From contig CALEZT010000089.1 in the NCBI GenBank assembly GCA_937927975.1, forward strand, positions 62,001-126,000: 64,000 nt of DNA, written 5' to 3'. Position numbers and translations under genes: made by a program. Numbering within the stretch: the first letter of the stretch is position 1; the number at the start of each line of letters is the position of its first letter. Origin of the DNA: an uncultured Phycisphaerales bacterium. Lineage in GTDB: Bacteria; Planctomycetota; Phycisphaerae; Sedimentisphaerales; Anaerobacaceae. Positions 43,728 to 54,883 of the stretch are shown here, in pieces. The notes beneath the pieces were generated by a model. It saw only the letters and a list, made by a program, of their open reading frames with translations, did no database searches and was not told where the DNA came from.

Positions 43728-46700
43728 ATGTTAGGCAATATCTACGATCGAATTAATGATTACGGTTCGGTCAAGATCTCCTTGGCCAGTCCGAACGACA
43801 TTCGGAGCTGGTCCTTCGGGGAGGTGCGCAAGCCCGAGACGATCAACTACCGGACATACCGGCCGGAGAAGGACGGTTTGTTCTGTGAGCGGATATTCGG
43901 CCCCGAGCGCGACTGGGAGTGCGCCTGCGGGAAGTACAAGGGAACGAAGTTCAAGGGGATCATCTGCGACCGTTGCGGCGTGAAAGTCACGCACAGCCGG
44001 GTGCGGCGCAAGCGCATGGGCCACATCAACCTGGCGGCGCCCGTGCTGCACATCTGGTTTTTCAAGTCGATCCCCAACCGGCTCGGCACGATCCTCGGAA
44101 TGAAAAGCTCGGACCTGGAGAAGATCATCTACTTCCAGGACTACGTCGTTACGGACGCCGGGGCCACCGGTCTGAAGATCGGGCAGCTTCTGAGCGAGGA
44201 GGAGTTCCGCGACGCGCTGACCAAGTCGGGCAACTCGTTCAAGGCGTCCATGGGCGCCGAGGCGGTCAAGTCGCTTCTGGAGGCGATGGATTTGGAAGTT
44301 CTGGGCGGCAGCCTGCGGAAGGCCATCGCCAAGACCAACAGCAAGCAGAAGATCCGCGACCTCACCAAGCGGCTCAAGACCATCAACGAGATCAAGAACA
44401 GCAACAACAAGGCGGAGTGGATGGTCCTGGAGGCGGTTCCGGTGATCCCGCCGGACCTGCGGCCTCTGGTGCTTCTGGAGAGGGACAACTTCGCGACGAG
44501 CGATCTGAACGACCTCTACCGGCGCATCATCAACCGCAACAACCGTCTCAAGAAGCTCATCGACCTGAACGCGCCGGAAGTCATCATTCGCAACGAAAAG
44601 CGAATGCTCCAGCAGGCGGTCGATTCGCTCCTGGACAATGGACGCTGCCGGCGCCCCGTGTTGGGCAGCAACAACCGGCCGCTGAAGTCGCTGACCGACA
44701 TGATCAAGGGCAAGCAGGGACGGTTCCGTGAGAACCTGCTGGGCAAGCGAGTGGACTACTCCGCCCGGTCGGTGATCGTCGTGGGTCCCAACCTGAAGCT
44801 CTACCAGTGCGGGCTTCCCAAGAAGATCGCGCTGGAGTTGTATCAGCCGTTCATCATTCGCAACCTCAAGCAGCACGGATACGCGGACACGATCAAGAGC
44901 GCCAAACGCATGATCGAGCGGCGCGACGACCAGGTCTGGGACATCCTCGAAGAGGTAATCCACCAGCACCCGGTCCTGCTGAACCGCGCTCCGACGCTGC
45001 ACCGCATGGGCATCCAGGCCTTCGAGCCGGTGCTGGTCGAGGGCAACGCGATCATGCTGCATCCGCTGGCCTGCAAGGGCTTCAATGCGGACTTCGACGG
45101 CGACCAGATGGCGGTGCATCTGCCTCTGAGCATCGAGGCCCAGGCGGAGACGCACGTGCTGATGATGACCACCAGCAACGTCTTCTCGCCGGCCAACGGC
45201 GCCCCGATGGTGGGTCCCTCCCAGGACATGGTGATGGGCAACTACTATCTGACCGTGGCGCTGGAGGATCTGCGGCCGGTCGGCAGCCCCGCGGTGGCCC
45301 CGAAAGGCAATCTACCGGTGTTTCGTGACGCGTATGAAGCCATGATGGCGCACGAGACGCGCAAGATTACGCTCCACGACAAGATCCGCGTGCGGATTCC
45401 GCATGCGATCGTGAAGGACAAGAACGGCGAGAAGCGGTTCGACCCCAGCGACGGCAAGGCCGTGCATGTGCTCGAAACGACCGTCGGCCGCTGCATCTTC
45501 AACGACATTCTGCCCAAGGGCATGCCGTTCTACAACTTGACGATGGCCCAGAAGAAGCTCAGCGGGGTCATCAGCGACTGCTTCACCTACGCCGGCAGCG
45601 CCGCGACGGTCGATCTGCTGGACCGGATCAAGGATCTGGGATTCCGCTACGCCACCCTGGCGGGCCTGAGTTTCGGTCTGACCGATCTGAAGATCCCCGC
45701 GAAGAAGGCGGACATCATCGTCGAGACCGAGAAACGCGTCAGCAAGATCTATCGGAACTATGAGGACGGCGTTTTGACCGAGCGCGAGCGGTACAACCAG
45801 GTGATCGACGCCTGGACGAACGCCCGCGTGGCTGTGACGAACGAGATGATCCGCGGCCTGAAGGAGGACACCAAGGAAGACGGCACCCCCTATCTGAATC
45901 CGATCTACCTGATGTCGGATTCCGGCGCCCGCGGAAGCATCGACCAGATCCAGCAGCTGGCGGGCATGCGAGCCCTCATGGCCAAGCCCAGCGGCGAGAT
46001 CATCGAGACGCCCATCAAGTCGAACTTCCGCGAAGGTCTGACGGTGCTCGAGTACTTCAGCTCGACCCACGGCGCCCGAAAGGGTCTGGCCGACACCGCC
46101 TTGAAGACCGCCAACTCCGGCTATCTGACGCGCAAGCTCATCGACGTGGCGCAGAACGTGATCATCATCGAACGCGACTGCGGCACGCTGCAGGGCATCA
46201 CCAAGACGAGCATCAGCCGCGGGGACCAGGTCGACATCCCCCTGTCGCAGTTGATCATCGGACGGACCGCGCGAGACAACATCCGCAATCCGATCACCGA
46301 CGAGATGATCGTTCACGAGAACGAGATCATCACGCACGAGATCGCCAGGAAGATCGAGGCCCTGGGTTTGGACGCGATCCGGGTCCGCAGCCCGCTGACG
46401 TGCGACAGCCCGGTCGGCGTGTGCGCCAAGTGCCACGGCTGGGACATGAGCACCGGACGCGTGGTCGAAGAAGGCGCCGCGGTGGGAATCGTGGCCGCCC
46501 AGTCGATCGGCGAGCCCGGCACGCAGTTGACCCTGCGCACCTTCCACACCGGCGGCGTCGCTTCCCGCGCGATTCTGGAACGCGAGCAGGAAGCCACCCA
46601 TACCGGCAAGGTCCAGTACCGCGATGTCAACGCAGTGCCCTTGAAGCGGGACGACGGCACCACGGTCACCGTGGCCCTCAAACGCAACGGCGAAATCGCG

Positions 46701-48095
46701 CTGCTCGACCAGAAGGATCGCGAACTCGACAAGTTCAAGGTTCCCTACGGCGGCATCATGCTGGTGCAGGACGGGCAGTCGGTCAAGGCCGGCACGATCC
46801 TGTTCCAGTGGGACCCGCACCGAACGCCCATTCTGGCGGAGGTTCCGGGTATCATTCGGTTTGTTGACATCATCGAAGGCGAAACGGTCCAGACGGAAGA
46901 GCTGCGCACCAAGGCCGGTCGCGGCAAGAAGGACAAGGACGCCGAGGCCAAGGTCGTCGAGAGGCCGGTCGTCATCGAGCACAAGGGCGACAAGCATCCG
47001 CAGATCATGATCGAGGACGCCAAGGGCAAGATCCTGGACGTCCACTACCTGCCGGCCGGCGCCCGCATCGAGGTGCAGGAAGGGCAGGAAGTGCAGGCGG
47101 GACAATTGCTGGCCCACCAGCCCCGCGCCACAGGCGGAACGCAGGACATCACCGGCGGTCTGCCTCGCGTGACCGAGGTGTTCGAGGCCCGCAAACCCAA
47201 GGACCCGGCCGCCATGGCTGAGATCAGCGGGCGCGTCGAGCTCCGCAGCGATAAGCGAAAGGGCAAGATGACGATCACCATCCGAAGCGAAAGCGGAATG
47301 GAGAAGGAGCACCACGTTCCTCGCGACCGCCATCTGAACGTCCACACCGGCGACCACGTCGAGGCCGGCGACGCCCTGACGGACGGCCCGCTGGTTCCGC
47401 ACGACATCCTGCGAATCAAGGGCGAGGAATCGCTCCAGCGCTACCTCATCGGCGAGATCCAGAACGTGTACCGGTCGCAGAACGTGAACATCAACGACAA
47501 GCACGTCGAGATCATCATCTCGCAGATGATGCGAAAGGTCGAGATCGACTCGGTGGGCGACAGCGCGTTCCTGCCGGGCGAGGTGGTCGACAAGTTCGCC
47601 TTCCGCAAGGAGAACGACCGGCTGAGCAACAGCATCAAGATCGCCAACGTCGGCGACGTGACCGAGGTGGCGGAAGGCCAGGTTCTTGACAAGAAAGAGC
47701 TGGCGAAGGTAAATGAGAAGATCGAGGCCCTGGGCGGCACGCCCGCCAAGGGCAAGAAGCCCAAGCCCGCCACGGCCAAGACGCTGCTGCTGGGCATCAC
47801 GAAGGCCTCGCTCTGGTCCGATAGTTTCATCGCGGCCGCGAGCTTCCAGGAAACAACAAAGGTGTTGACGGAAGCGGCGCTCGCTGGTAAGATCGACGAA
47901 TTGCACGGTCTGAAAGAGAACGTGATTCTGGGCCACCTGATTCCCGCAGGCACGGCGTTCAAGCCGCACCTGGAGATGAGGGTCAAGCACCTCGTCGAAG
48001 CCCCGGTTCCGAAGGAACTGGCTGGCGTTCGAGAGGAGAAAGAGGCCGAAGCCAAGGCCGAGTCCAAGATCCGGGAAGTGCTGGGTATCGAATAA
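43728..48095 (+). CDS. rpoC: DNA-directed RNA polymerase subunit beta'
   Basis: The 1455-residue catalytic subunit has an N-terminal zinc ribbon (CACGKYKG...ICDRCGV, about 65-86), the active-site loop [16 protein letters not shown] with the magnesium-binding Asp triad (about 452-467), the bridge-helix/trigger-loop region ([20 protein letters not shown]) and the second zinc site ([15 protein letters not shown]). A start ATG at 43728 follows AAGGGG. The words before rpoB and rpoC are alike (GTTTTGAGTYCTAKAAGGG), perhaps a shared leader motif. Confidence 0.98.
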   Translation: MLGNIYDRINDYGSVKISLASPNDIRSWSFGEVRKPETINYRTYRPEKDGLFCERIFGPERDWECACGKYKGTKFKGIICDRCGVKVTHSRVRRKRMGHINLAAPVLHIWFFKSIPNRLGTILGMKSSDLEKIIYFQDYVVTDAGATGLKIGQLLSEEEFRDALTKSGNSFKASMGAEAVKSLLEAMDLEVLGGSLRKAIAKTNSKQKIRDLTKRLKTINEIKNSNNKAEWMVLEAVPVIPPDLRPLVLLERDNFATSDLNDLYRRIINRNNRLKKLIDLNAPEVIIRNEKRMLQQAVDSLLDNGRCRRPVLGSNNRPLKSLTDMIKGKQGRFRENLLGKRVDYSARSVIVVGPNLKLYQCGLPKKIALELYQPFIIRNLKQHGYADTIKSAKRMIERRDDQVWDILEEVIHQHPVLLNRAPTLHRMGIQAFEPVLVEGNAIMLHPLACKGFNADFDGDQMAVHLPLSIEAQAETHVLMMTTSNVFSPANGAPMVGPSQDMVMGNYYLTVALEDLRPVGSPAVAPKGNLPVFRDAYEAMMAHETRKITLHDKIRVRIPHAIVKDKNGEKRFDPSDGKAVHVLETTVGRCIFNDILPKGMPFYNLTMAQKKLSGVISDCFTYAGSAATVDLLDRIKDLGFRYATLAGLSFGLTDLKIPAKKADIIVETEKRVSKIYRNYEDGVLTERERYNQVIDAWTNARVAVTNEMIRGLKEDTKEDGTPYLNPIYLMSDSGARGSIDQIQQLAGMRALMAKPSGEIIETPIKSNFREGLTVLEYFSSTHGARKGLADTALKTANSGYLTRKLIDVAQNVIIIERDCGTLQGITKTSISRGDQVDIPLSQLIIGRTARDNIRNPITDEMIVHENEIITHEIARKIEALGLDAIRVRSPLTCDSPVGVCAKCHGWDMSTGRVVEEGAAVGIVAAQSIGEPGTQLTLRTFHTGGVASRAILEREQEATHTGKVQYRDVNAVPLKRDDGTTVTVALKRNGEIALLDQKDRELDKFKVPYGGIMLVQDGQSVKAGTILFQWDPHRTPILAEVPGIIRFVDIIEGETVQTEELRTKAGRGKKDKDAEAKVVERPVVIEHKGDKHPQIMIEDAKGKILDVHYLPAGARIEVQEGQEVQAGQLLAHQPRATGGTQDITGGLPRVTEVFEARKPKDPAAMAEISGRVELRSDKRKGKMTITIRSESGMEKEHHVPRDRHLNVHTGDHVEAGDALTDGPLVPHDILRIKGEESLQRYLIGEIQNVYRSQNVNINDKHVEIIISQMMRKVEIDSVGDSAFLPGEVVDKFAFRKENDRLSNSIKIANVGDVTEVAEGQVLDKKELAKVNEKIEALGGTPAKGKKPKPATAKTLLLGITKASLWSDSFIAAASFQETTKVLTEAALAGKIDELHGLKENVILGHLIPAGTAFKPHLEMRVKHLVEAPVPKELAGVREEKEAEAKAESKIREVLGIE

Positions 48096-48123
48096 CGCTT
48101 TGTGGATGAGAATTGAGTAGACT

Positions 48124-48495
48124 ATGCCGACGATCAATCAACTGGTCAGAAGTCCGAGAGCAGCATCGAAGAAGAAGAAACGAGTTTCCGATATCAGCGG
48201 CTCCCCGCAGGTCCGCGGCGTGTGCCTGATCGTCAGGACGCAGACGCCGAAGAAGCCGAACTCCGCGTTGCGAAAGGTCGCCCGTGTTCGGTTGACCAGC
48301 GGCAAAGAGGTCACCGCCTACATCCCGGGCGTTGACCACAACCTTCAGGAGCACAGCACCGTGCTGATCCGCGGCGGTCGCGTGAGAGACTTGCCGGGCG
48401 TTCGATATCATATCGTCCGTGGCGTTCTGGACTGCTCCGGCGTGGCGAATCGTCGTCGGGGCCGCAGCAAGTACGGCGCCAAGAGACCCAAGTAA
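48124..48495 (+). CDS. rpsL: 30S ribosomal protein S12
   Basis: S12 sits at the decoding centre. The 123-residue protein has [19 protein letters not shown] and [29 protein letters not shown]. The Lys of PKKPNSA linked to streptomycin sensitivity is present. It starts 28 bases after rpoC, so the rpoBC and str gene groups are probably one transcript here. Confidence 0.97.
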   Translation: MPTINQLVRSPRAASKKKKRVSDISGSPQVRGVCLIVRTQTPKKPNSALRKVARVRLTSGKEVTAYIPGVDHNLQEHSTVLIRGGRVRDLPGVRYHIVRGVLDCSGVANRRRGRSKYGAKRPK

Positions 48496-48546
48496 GCAAG
48501 GTGTTCCTGGTTCCCAGTGGACTGTTCCTAAACGATAGAGAGTACT

Positions 48547-49020
48547 ATGGCCAAGAAGTTTACAGCTTCCAGCGAAGTGTTGAGACCGGATTCGAAGTTC
48601 AATAGCAAGCTGGTTTCCAAGTTCATCAACTGCATGATGTGGGGCGGCAAGAAGAGCGCGGCCCAGAACGCCTTCTACGACGCGATGGAGATCGTCGCCG
48701 AGAAGATCAAGGACGTTACGCCTCTGGAGATCTTCGAGACCGCGATCAACAACGTCAAGCCGACGCTCGAGGTTCGCAGCAAGCGCGTCGGCGGCGCCAG
48801 CTACCAGGTTCCGATGCAGGTGAACCCCAAGCGTCAGCAATCTCTGGCGTTCCGGTGGATACTGGCGTCGGCCCGTGGCAAGAAGGGCAAACCCATGGCT
48901 CAGCGGCTGGCGACCGAGATCAGCGACGCCTACAACCGGACCGGCGGCGCGATGACGATGCGGGAGAACGTTCATCGCATGGCCGAGGCCAACAAGGCGT
49001 TCGCCCACTTCGCATGGTAA
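48547..49020 (+). CDS. rpsG: 30S ribosomal protein S7
   Basis: S7 nucleates assembly of the 30S head and in E. coli also regulates the str operon. The 157-residue protein shows [30 protein letters not shown] N-terminus, [12 protein letters not shown] and [21 protein letters not shown] at the end. The ribosome site is weak. A strong hairpin follows at 49035, ending at the fusA start codon. Confidence 0.96.
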   Translation: MAKKFTASSEVLRPDSKFNSKLVSKFINCMMWGGKKSAAQNAFYDAMEIVAEKIKDVTPLEIFETAINNVKPTLEVRSKRVGGASYQVPMQVNPKRQQSLAFRWILASARGKKGKPMAQRLATEISDAYNRTGGAMTMRENVHRMAEANKAFAHFAW

Positions 49021-49034
49021 GTATCGGAAATTCT

Positions 49035-49075
49035 ACTGCCACGGGGATCTCTCGCGAGACCGTGGCAGTTTTTTT
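49035..49075 (+). terminator. Intrinsic-terminator-like hairpin abutting the fusA start codon
   Basis: ACTGCCACGG (49035-49044) pairs with CCGTGGCAGT (49060-49069). The loop can add TCT/AGA pairs. Seven T residues (49069-49075) run straight into ATG of fusA at 49076. It looks like a textbook terminator but cannot simply end transcription, because fusA begins there without its own leader. It may be a partial terminator or an autoregulatory switch, with the T-tract also serving ribosome entry. Confidence 0.75.
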
Positions 49076-51148
49076 ATGGGCAGACTAGAGAACATACGGA
49101 ATATCGGCATCATGGCGCACATCGATGCCGGCAAGACCACGGTGAGTGAGCGGATCCTCTACTACGCCGGGAAGACCTATAAAATGGGCGAGGTCCATAA
49201 TGGAACCGCCGTGATGGACTTCCTGGAGGAGGAGCAGAAGAGGGGAATCACGATCACCTCCGCGGCCACGAAGTGCCCCTGGAAAGGGTTCGAGATCAAT
49301 CTGATCGACACCCCCGGGCACATCGATTTCACTGCAGAGGTCGAGCGGTCGCTTCGCGTTCTCGACGGCGCGGTGGCGGTGTTCGACAGCAGCGAAGGCG
49401 TCCAGGCGCAGAGCGAGACGGTGTGGCGCCAGGGCCAGAAGTACGATCTTCCGTGTTTGTGCTTCATCAATAAGATGGACAAGACCGGCGCCGACTTCGA
49501 AATGAGCGTGGCCAGCATCCGCGACAAGCTGCACGCCAACCCGGTTGCGGTCCAGATCCCGATGGGGGCGGAAGATTCGTTCGTGGGCATCATCGATCTG
49601 ATCGCCATGAAGGCGGTATTCTACAAGGCCGAGGAGATGGGGTCGACGTACACCGAGACGGAAATCCCGTCGGAGCACCTCGACAGGGCGAAGAAATACC
49701 GGGCCCGCATGATCGAGGCCGCCGCCGAGAACGACGAAGAGCTGATGACGACCTTCGTCAACGACGAGCCGGCGGGGGAAGAGGCGATTCGCAGAGGGCT
49801 TCGCAAGGGCACCCTGGCGAACAAGGTCCATCCGGTGTTCGTCGGGTCCGCGCTGAAGTACGTGGGCGTCCAGAGGCTTCTGGACGGCGTGGTCGCCTAC
49901 CTGCCTTCGCCGCTGGACAGACCCGTGATCAAGGGGCACAAGCCGGACGACGAGGGCAAGGAGATCCCCGTAAAATGCGATCCCGAGGGCAGCCTGGTCG
50001 CCCTGGCTTTCAAAATCACCGGCGACGCCCATGGGGACCTCTACTTCCTGCGGATCTACCAGGGCACGCTGAAGTCGGGAAGCCGGGTGTTGAATCCCAA
50101 CCGGGACAAGAAGGAGAACATCACGCGGCTCTTCGAGATGCACGCGAACGAGCGAAAATTGCGGGACGAAGCCCGCGCCGGCGACATTATCGCGGTGATC
50201 GGTCTGCGCGAGACCCTGACCGGCGACACGCTGTGCGACACGAAGAGACCCGTCATGCTGCCCAGCATCAGTTTCCCCCAGACGGTGATCACGATGTCGA
50301 TCGAGCCGCGGTCGGCGGCCGAGAGAGCGAAACTGGGCGATGCCCTGGAGTCGCTGCGGCGCGAGGACCCGACGTTTTCCTACAAGATCGACCCGGACAC
50401 CGGCCAGACCGTGATCAGCGGCATGGGCGAACTGCACCTGGAGATCCTTCAGCACAAGCTCGTCAAAGAGAAGAAGGTGGACGTTCGGGTGGGCAAGCCG
50501 CGAGTGGCCTACAAAGAAACCATCACCAAGGCGGCGCGGGCGGAAGGAAAATTCGTCCACCAGTCGGGCGGCCGAGGTCAGTACGGGCACGTGGTGCTGG
50601 AGGTCAGGCCGTTGATCACCGAGGACGGCCATTGGCAGTCCAAGATCGGTTTCAGTGCGGCTGTATCGCCCGATAAGATCCCGCATGAATACATAGCCTC
50701 GGTCGAGCGGGGGGTCCGCGAGGCCGCGGGCAACGGTCCCCTGGCCGGCTACCTTGTGATCGGCGTCCACGCGACGGTGGTGGACGGTTCCTACCATTCG
50801 GTAGACTCGTCGGACCTGGCTTTCGAACAGGCGGCCTCGTTTGCCCTGGAGAAGGCGCTGAAAGAGGCCGGACCGGTGCTTCTGGAGCCGGTAATGCGGG
50901 TCCAGGTCTCCGTGCCGGACGCCTACTTCGGTGCGGTTCAGGCGGACCTGCTGTCCAAACGTGGGCTGATCAGCGACTGTCGGGTGCATGGCCCCGTTCG
51001 GATCGTGGACGCGCAGGTCCCTCTGGTGGAATTATTCGGCTATTCGAGCGATATTCGCAGCTTGACGGCCGGTCGCGGGAGCTTTACCATGGAGCCCTTG
51101 AGCTACGAGCGGGTCCCGGACCAGGTGGCCAAAGGGATTCTGTACTGA
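49076..51148 (+). CDS. fusA: Elongation factor G
   Basis: EF-G drives translocation with GTP. The 690-residue protein shows [20 protein letters not shown] (8-27), [45 protein letters not shown], and domains II-V ending in [20 protein letters not shown]. The N-terminus aligns with other EF-Gs, so ATG 49076 is the real start. Yet there is no Shine-Dalgarno: the seven bases before it are T, the tail of a terminator-like hairpin. Because planctomycetes are reported to use the spdEFG1 subfamily, this may be that paralog; by eye I cannot decide. A terminator follows at 51155. Confidence 0.95.
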   Translation: MGRLENIRNIGIMAHIDAGKTTVSERILYYAGKTYKMGEVHNGTAVMDFLEEEQKRGITITSAATKCPWKGFEINLIDTPGHIDFTAEVERSLRVLDGAVAVFDSSEGVQAQSETVWRQGQKYDLPCLCFINKMDKTGADFEMSVASIRDKLHANPVAVQIPMGAEDSFVGIIDLIAMKAVFYKAEEMGSTYTETEIPSEHLDRAKKYRARMIEAAAENDEELMTTFVNDEPAGEEAIRRGLRKGTLANKVHPVFVGSALKYVGVQRLLDGVVAYLPSPLDRPVIKGHKPDDEGKEIPVKCDPEGSLVALAFKITGDAHGDLYFLRIYQGTLKSGSRVLNPNRDKKENITRLFEMHANERKLRDEARAGDIIAVIGLRETLTGDTLCDTKRPVMLPSISFPQTVITMSIEPRSAAERAKLGDALESLRREDPTFSYKIDPDTGQTVISGMGELHLEILQHKLVKEKKVDVRVGKPRVAYKETITKAARAEGKFVHQSGGRGQYGHVVLEVRPLITEDGHWQSKIGFSAAVSPDKIPHEYIASVERGVREAAGNGPLAGYLVIGVHATVVDGSYHSVDSSDLAFEQAASFALEKALKEAGPVLLEPVMRVQVSVPDAYFGAVQADLLSKRGLISDCRVHGPVRIVDAQVPLVELFGYSSDIRSLTAGRGSFTMEPLSYERVPDQVAKGILY

Positions 51149-51154
51149 AGTCCG

Positions 51155-51184
51155 GCGGAAATCTGAACAATTTTCGCTTTTTTT
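51155..51184 (+). terminator. Intrinsic terminator after fusA
   Basis: GCGGAAA (51155-51161) pairs with TTTTCGC (51171-51177; one G-T pair), followed by TTTTTTT. It separates the tuf-to-fusA transcript from the S10 operon. Confidence 0.7.
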
Positions 51185-51196
51185 CCTATAGCAGGG

Positions 51197-51223
51197 TTGA
51201 CAGCTAACAGGGTAGCTGATAAT
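51197..51223 (+). promoter_or_regulatory. Promoter of the S10-spc ribosomal operon
   Basis: A perfect TTGACA (51197-51202) is followed after a short 15-base spacer by GATAAT (51218-51223). It lies directly after the fusA terminator and predicts a start near 51230, more than 400 bases ahead of rpsJ. Confidence 0.6.
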
Positions 51224-51229
51224 TGTAGT

Positions 51230-51636
51230 GTTTTTCAGCTGTAGCGAGCAACGTCAGGATGGCGTTGCGATACGTAGTTACGCTGTGGCATATCTGTCTT
51301 TGCCATCACGGATGGCACAACGGGTGTTCAGGGTAACACGGGGTTGGCGAAGTCGAAGGTGGCTTCGCCAGGGTCTGGCGGCAGGCACGACCCCGAATTC
51401 TAAGGAAGGCCGGGTGGCCTTCGGCGCCCGCTGAGAAGTGGTTTGTAGGCGCCGGAGGGGCCCAGTTGCCCTTCCTGCCTTAATCAAGATGAGCGACATC
51501 GGCCCGCTTGGAGAGCGTATCCGTTGCGGGTGGCTCTGTCGCTATAAACATGGTTGGTGTTCGTGAAACTTGTGCCTGTGTCGGGGCGGCAACGTCCGGA
51601 TATCGGGCAGACCCAGTGGGGTCCCGAGGAGCATAG
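51230..51636 (+). promoter_or_regulatory. Long structured leader of the S10 operon
   Basis: About 400 nt without a supported gene. Hairpins found by eye: TGCCATC (51301-51307)/GATGGCA (51311-51317); GGCGAAG (51346-51352)/CTTCGCC (51363-51369); GAAGGCC (51405-51411)/GGCCTTC (51416-51422). In E. coli the S10 leader binds L4 to stop transcription and translation; a similar role is plausible, but the sequence is not obviously related. The leader ends with GAGGAG before rpsJ. Confidence 0.5.
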
Positions 51637-51951
51637 ATGGCTGCTGAAAGCGAAAAAATCAGGATCCGGATGGAGGCATACGACCACCGGACGCTGGATG
51701 CCTCCGCGAAGGAGATCGTCGAGCACGCGCGCCGGACGAACGCGCGGGTCAGCGGCCCGGTGCCGCTGCCGACGCGGATTGAGAGATATACGGTGTTGCG
51801 GAGCCCGCATGTCGATAAGAAGTCGCGCGAGCAGTTCGAACTGCGGACGCACAAGCGGCTCATCGACATTCACGAGGCCAATGCCAGGACGGCCGAGGTG
51901 CTCAACCGGCTCGTGGTGCCCGCAGGGGTGTTTGTAAAGATCAAGGCGTAA
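51637..51951 (+). CDS. rpsJ: 30S ribosomal protein S10
   Basis: S10 is part of the 30S head and partners NusB in antitermination. The 104-residue protein shows [57 protein letters not shown] and the end [17 protein letters not shown] lies 6 bases before the ATG. First gene of a 22-gene cluster. Confidence 0.97.
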   Translation: MAAESEKIRIRMEAYDHRTLDASAKEIVEHARRTNARVSGPVPLPTRIERYTVLRSPHVDKKSREQFELRTHKRLIDIHEANARTAEVLNRLVVPAGVFVKIKA

Positions 51952-51969
51952 GGGCGTAGGACGTCAGCT

Positions 51970-52623
51970 ATGACGATGTTACTTGGCAAAAAAGTGGGTA
52001 TGACCCAGGTGTACGACGAGGCGGGCCGGCTGATCCCGGTGACCGTCATTCAGGTCGGTCCGTGCACCGTCACGCAAGTGAAGACCAGCCAAACCGACGG
52101 GTACAACGCGGTGCAGCTTGGCTTCGAGGACGTAAAGGCCTCGCGACAGACGCAGGCGGACATCGGGCACGCCAAGAAGGCGGGCGCCAGCCCCAAGAGG
52201 TTCGTTCGCGAATGGCGGTTGCCTGCCAAGGCCGATTCGCCGTACAAGGCAGGGGACTCGGTCACGGTCTCGGTGTTCGAGGGCATCAAGTCCGTCGACG
52301 TGGTGGGCACCAGCAAGGGCAAAGGGTTCGCCGGACCGATGAAGCGCTACGGTTTCAAGGGCTTCCCGGCCTCGCACGGCACCGAGCGAAAGCACAGGGC
52401 CCCCGGTTCGATATCGAGCCATGCGATCAACGCCGGTAGGGGCGGCGGCCTCAAGAAGGGCAAGCGGATGGGCGGCCACATGGGCGACGTTCAGGTGACG
52501 AGCAAGAACCACCCTGTGATGGCGGTCGACGTGGAGAACAATCTGCTGGTGGTCAAGGGCGCGATTCCGGGGTCCTCCGGCAGTTACTGCGTTGTCAAGA
52601 AGGCCAAGAGCCTGGGTGTATAG
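51970..52623 (+). CDS. rplC: 50S ribosomal protein L3
   Basis: L3 reaches the peptidyl-transferase centre. The 217-residue protein shows LLGKKVGMTQVYDEAGRLIPVTVI, GFAGPMKRYGFKGFPASHGTERKHRAPGSI and MGGHMGDVQVTSKN. AGGA lies 8 bases before the ATG at 51970; an ATG two codons on (51976) is an alternative. Confidence 0.97.
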   Translation: MTMLLGKKVGMTQVYDEAGRLIPVTVIQVGPCTVTQVKTSQTDGYNAVQLGFEDVKASRQTQADIGHAKKAGASPKRFVREWRLPAKADSPYKAGDSVTVSVFEGIKSVDVVGTSKGKGFAGPMKRYGFKGFPASHGTERKHRAPGSISSHAINAGRGGGLKKGKRMGGHMGDVQVTSKNHPVMAVDVENNLLVVKGAIPGSSGSYCVVKKAKSLGV

Positions 52624-52636
52624 ACTGGATTCGGAC

Positions 52637-53287
52637 ATGATTGATTTAGCAGTATACAATACCAGTGGGCAGCAGGTGGACACGCTCAAGGTGGATGAGG
52701 CTGTGCTGGGCGGCTGCGTGCGATACGCGTTGCTCAAGCAGGCGATCGTGATGTACCACGCGAACAAGCGAGTGGGCACCGCGACGACCAAGAGCCGAGG
52801 CGTCGTGGCCGGTTCGACCAAGAAGATGTATCGACAGAAGGGCACCGGCAACGCTCGCATGGGCACCCGCAGGGCCGGCGGCAAGCGCGTCGGCGGCGGC
52901 ATGACTTTCGCCAAGAAGCCCCGCGATTTCAGCCAGCAGATGCCGAAGAAGCAGCGGAAGCTCGCGAGGGACTCCGCGCTGTTGGCCAAGCTGCGGCAGC
53001 AGAGCGTGGTCGTCGTGGACCGTCTGGCGTTCGAGAAGCCCCGTACGAAGGACTTCGCGGGCGTTCTGAAGAACCTCAAGATCGACCGGAGCTGCCTGGT
53101 GGCGCTGTGCGACTACGATGAGAACGTGCACAAGTCGGCGCGCAACCTTCAGCGGGTCGATGTGATGCCGGTGGCGGACCTGAACGCCGCGGCGATCGTG
53201 AACCACAAGCAGATGCTGTTCACGAAGGAGGCGATCCTCTCGTTCCTGGATCGCAGCGGCAAGGTCGAGGAAGAAGCGACGGCGTGA
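52637..53287 (+). CDS. rplD: 50S ribosomal protein L4
   Basis: L4 lines the exit tunnel and regulates the S10 operon in E. coli. The 216-residue protein starts at the ATG at 52637 (MIDLAVYN); the open frame from 52592 lies inside rplC. Landmarks are STKKMYRQKGTGNARMGTRRAGGKRVGGG (tunnel loop) and the C-terminal VVDRLAFEKPRTKDFAGVL and ILSFLDR segments. Confidence 0.95.
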   Translation: MIDLAVYNTSGQQVDTLKVDEAVLGGCVRYALLKQAIVMYHANKRVGTATTKSRGVVAGSTKKMYRQKGTGNARMGTRRAGGKRVGGGMTFAKKPRDFSQQMPKKQRKLARDSALLAKLRQQSVVVVDRLAFEKPRTKDFAGVLKNLKIDRSCLVALCDYDENVHKSARNLQRVDVMPVADLNAAAIVNHKQMLFTKEAILSFLDRSGKVEEEATA

Positions 53288-53332
53288 GGCCGATCGCCAA
53301 AGTGTTGGCTCCGGTTTTGATTCGAGTTACCG

Positions 53333-53611
53333 ATGGATGATTATAGCGTGATAGTCCGGCCGATCGTCACCGAGCAGGGCATGCACTTTGCGAACGTCAA
53401 AGGGGCATACTCCTTCGAGGTGAACTCCAAGGCGAACAAGACGGAAATCAAGAACGCCGTGGAGCGGATCTACGGGGTCAAGGTCGACAAGGTCCGCACG
53501 GCGAACCACGTCGGCAAGCCGCGGCGAAGAGGAAGAGTCATGGGCACCACCGCCGCCTGGAAAAAGGCGGTCGTGTACCTGCGGCCCGAACATCACATTG
53601 ATCTGTTCTGA
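53333..53611 (+). CDS. rplW: 50S ribosomal protein L23
   Basis: L23 sits at the tunnel exit and docks trigger factor and SRP. The 92-residue protein shows IVRPIVTEQGMHFANVKGAYSFEVNSKANKTEIKNAVERIYGVKVDKVRT, typical of L23. The ribosome site is weak; the preceding spacer is 45 bases. Confidence 0.95.
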   Translation: MDDYSVIVRPIVTEQGMHFANVKGAYSFEVNSKANKTEIKNAVERIYGVKVDKVRTANHVGKPRRRGRVMGTTAAWKKAVVYLRPEHHIDLF

Positions 53612-53641
53612 TCCGGCGGATCTTGGAAAGAGAATAGAAGT

Positions 53642-54493
53642 ATGGGCATTCGAATTTACAGACCGACAAGCGCAGGGCGGCGAAACAGTTCGGTGAACGA
53701 TTACGCCGAGCTGACGACCGACAGGCCGGAAAAGACGCTCTGCAAGAGAATCGGCAAGCACGGCGGTCGCAACCACAGCGGCAAAGCAACCGTGCGGTTC
53801 CGCGGCGGCGGCGCCCGGCGGATCTACCGTCTGATCGATTTCAAGCGAAACAAGGACGGGGTGATCGGGAAGGTGGCCACGATCGAGTACGATCCGAACC
53901 GGTCGTGCTTCATCGCGCTGCTCCAGTACGAGGACGGCGAGAAGCGGTACATCCTGGCCCCGATCGGGGTGACCGTGGGCGACGTTCTGGAGAGCGGCCA
54001 GGTATGTGAGCCCAAGACGGGCAACTGCATGCCTCTGGGTTCGATCCCGGCCGGTCTCGAAGTGCACAACGTCGAGATGACCGCCGGACAGGGCGGCAAG
54101 ATGGTTCGCGGCGCCGGGAGCTCGGCGAGGATCGTGGCCAAAGAAGGCGATTGGGTTACGATCGTGCTGCCCAGCGGCGAGATGCGGATGGTTCGCAGGG
54201 AGTGCCGGGCGACGATCGGTCGTCTGAGCAACCCGGATCATCAGAACATCCGGATCGGCAAGGCGGGTCGGATGCGGCATCGCGGCAAGCGGCCGCACGT
54301 GCGAGGCAAGGCGCAGAACCCGGTCGACCACCCGATGGGCGGCGGCGAGGGACGTTCCAACGGCGGACGTCATCCGTGCTCTCCGAGCGGCCTGCTGGCC
54401 AAGGGCGGCAAGACCCGAAGCCCGCGCAAGACGAGCAACGCAAGAATCATTCGAAGACGCCGTAACACGACACAAGGGCAACTGGTCCTCTAA
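53642..54493 (+). CDS. rplB: 50S ribosomal protein L2
   Basis: L2 is essential for subunit joining and peptidyl transfer. The 283-residue protein shows HGGRNHSGKATVRFRGGGARRIYRLIDFKR, VEMTAGQGGKMVRGAGSSARI, and VRGKAQNPVDHPMGGGEGRSNGGRHP, which includes the conserved His near the catalytic centre. The end TRSPRKTSNARIIRRRRNT is rich in Arg as expected. Confidence 0.97.
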   Translation: MGIRIYRPTSAGRRNSSVNDYAELTTDRPEKTLCKRIGKHGGRNHSGKATVRFRGGGARRIYRLIDFKRNKDGVIGKVATIEYDPNRSCFIALLQYEDGEKRYILAPIGVTVGDVLESGQVCEPKTGNCMPLGSIPAGLEVHNVEMTAGQGGKMVRGAGSSARIVAKEGDWVTIVLPSGEMRMVRRECRATIGRLSNPDHQNIRIGKAGRMRHRGKRPHVRGKAQNPVDHPMGGGEGRSNGGRHPCSPSGLLAKGGKTRSPRKTSNARIIRRRRNTTQGQLVL

Positions 54494-54555
54494 CCGCCGG
54501 TTGAGCCGGCGCGTCGGTGGCGGCCAGCCGCCGGGACGCTGAACGAGAGAAGACG

Positions 54556-54825
54556 ATGGGAAGATCTCTGAAAAAAGGGCCGTTCGTAGACGAGAAGCTG
54601 CTGAGCAAGGTGAGCAAGCAGGTCAGTGCGGGCACGCGCGACGCGATCAAGACGTGGGCGCGGCGCTGCACGATTGTGCCGGAGTTCGTCGGGTTCACCT
54701 TCATGGTCCACAACGGCAAGCTTTTCCACAAGGTGTTCGTCACCGAGGATATGGTCGGACACAAGCTGGGCGAGTTCTCGCTGACGCGGACGTTCAAGGG
54801 CCACTCCAGCAAGAAGATAAAGTAA
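54556..54825 (+). CDS. rpsS: 30S ribosomal protein S19
   Basis: The 89-residue protein starts at the ATG at 54556, with GAGAGAAGA upstream; the frame opens earlier (54517). It shows [67 protein letters not shown], diagnostic of S19, which pairs with S13 in the 30S head. Confidence 0.97.
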   Translation: MGRSLKKGPFVDEKLLSKVSKQVSAGTRDAIKTWARRCTIVPEFVGFTFMVHNGKLFHKVFVTEDMVGHKLGEFSLTRTFKGHSSKKIK

Positions 54826-54883
54826 CGCATGCGGGCCGATCGCGCAGGACTTTTCAGGATCGGCCGAGCCTGAGGCATGGTTT

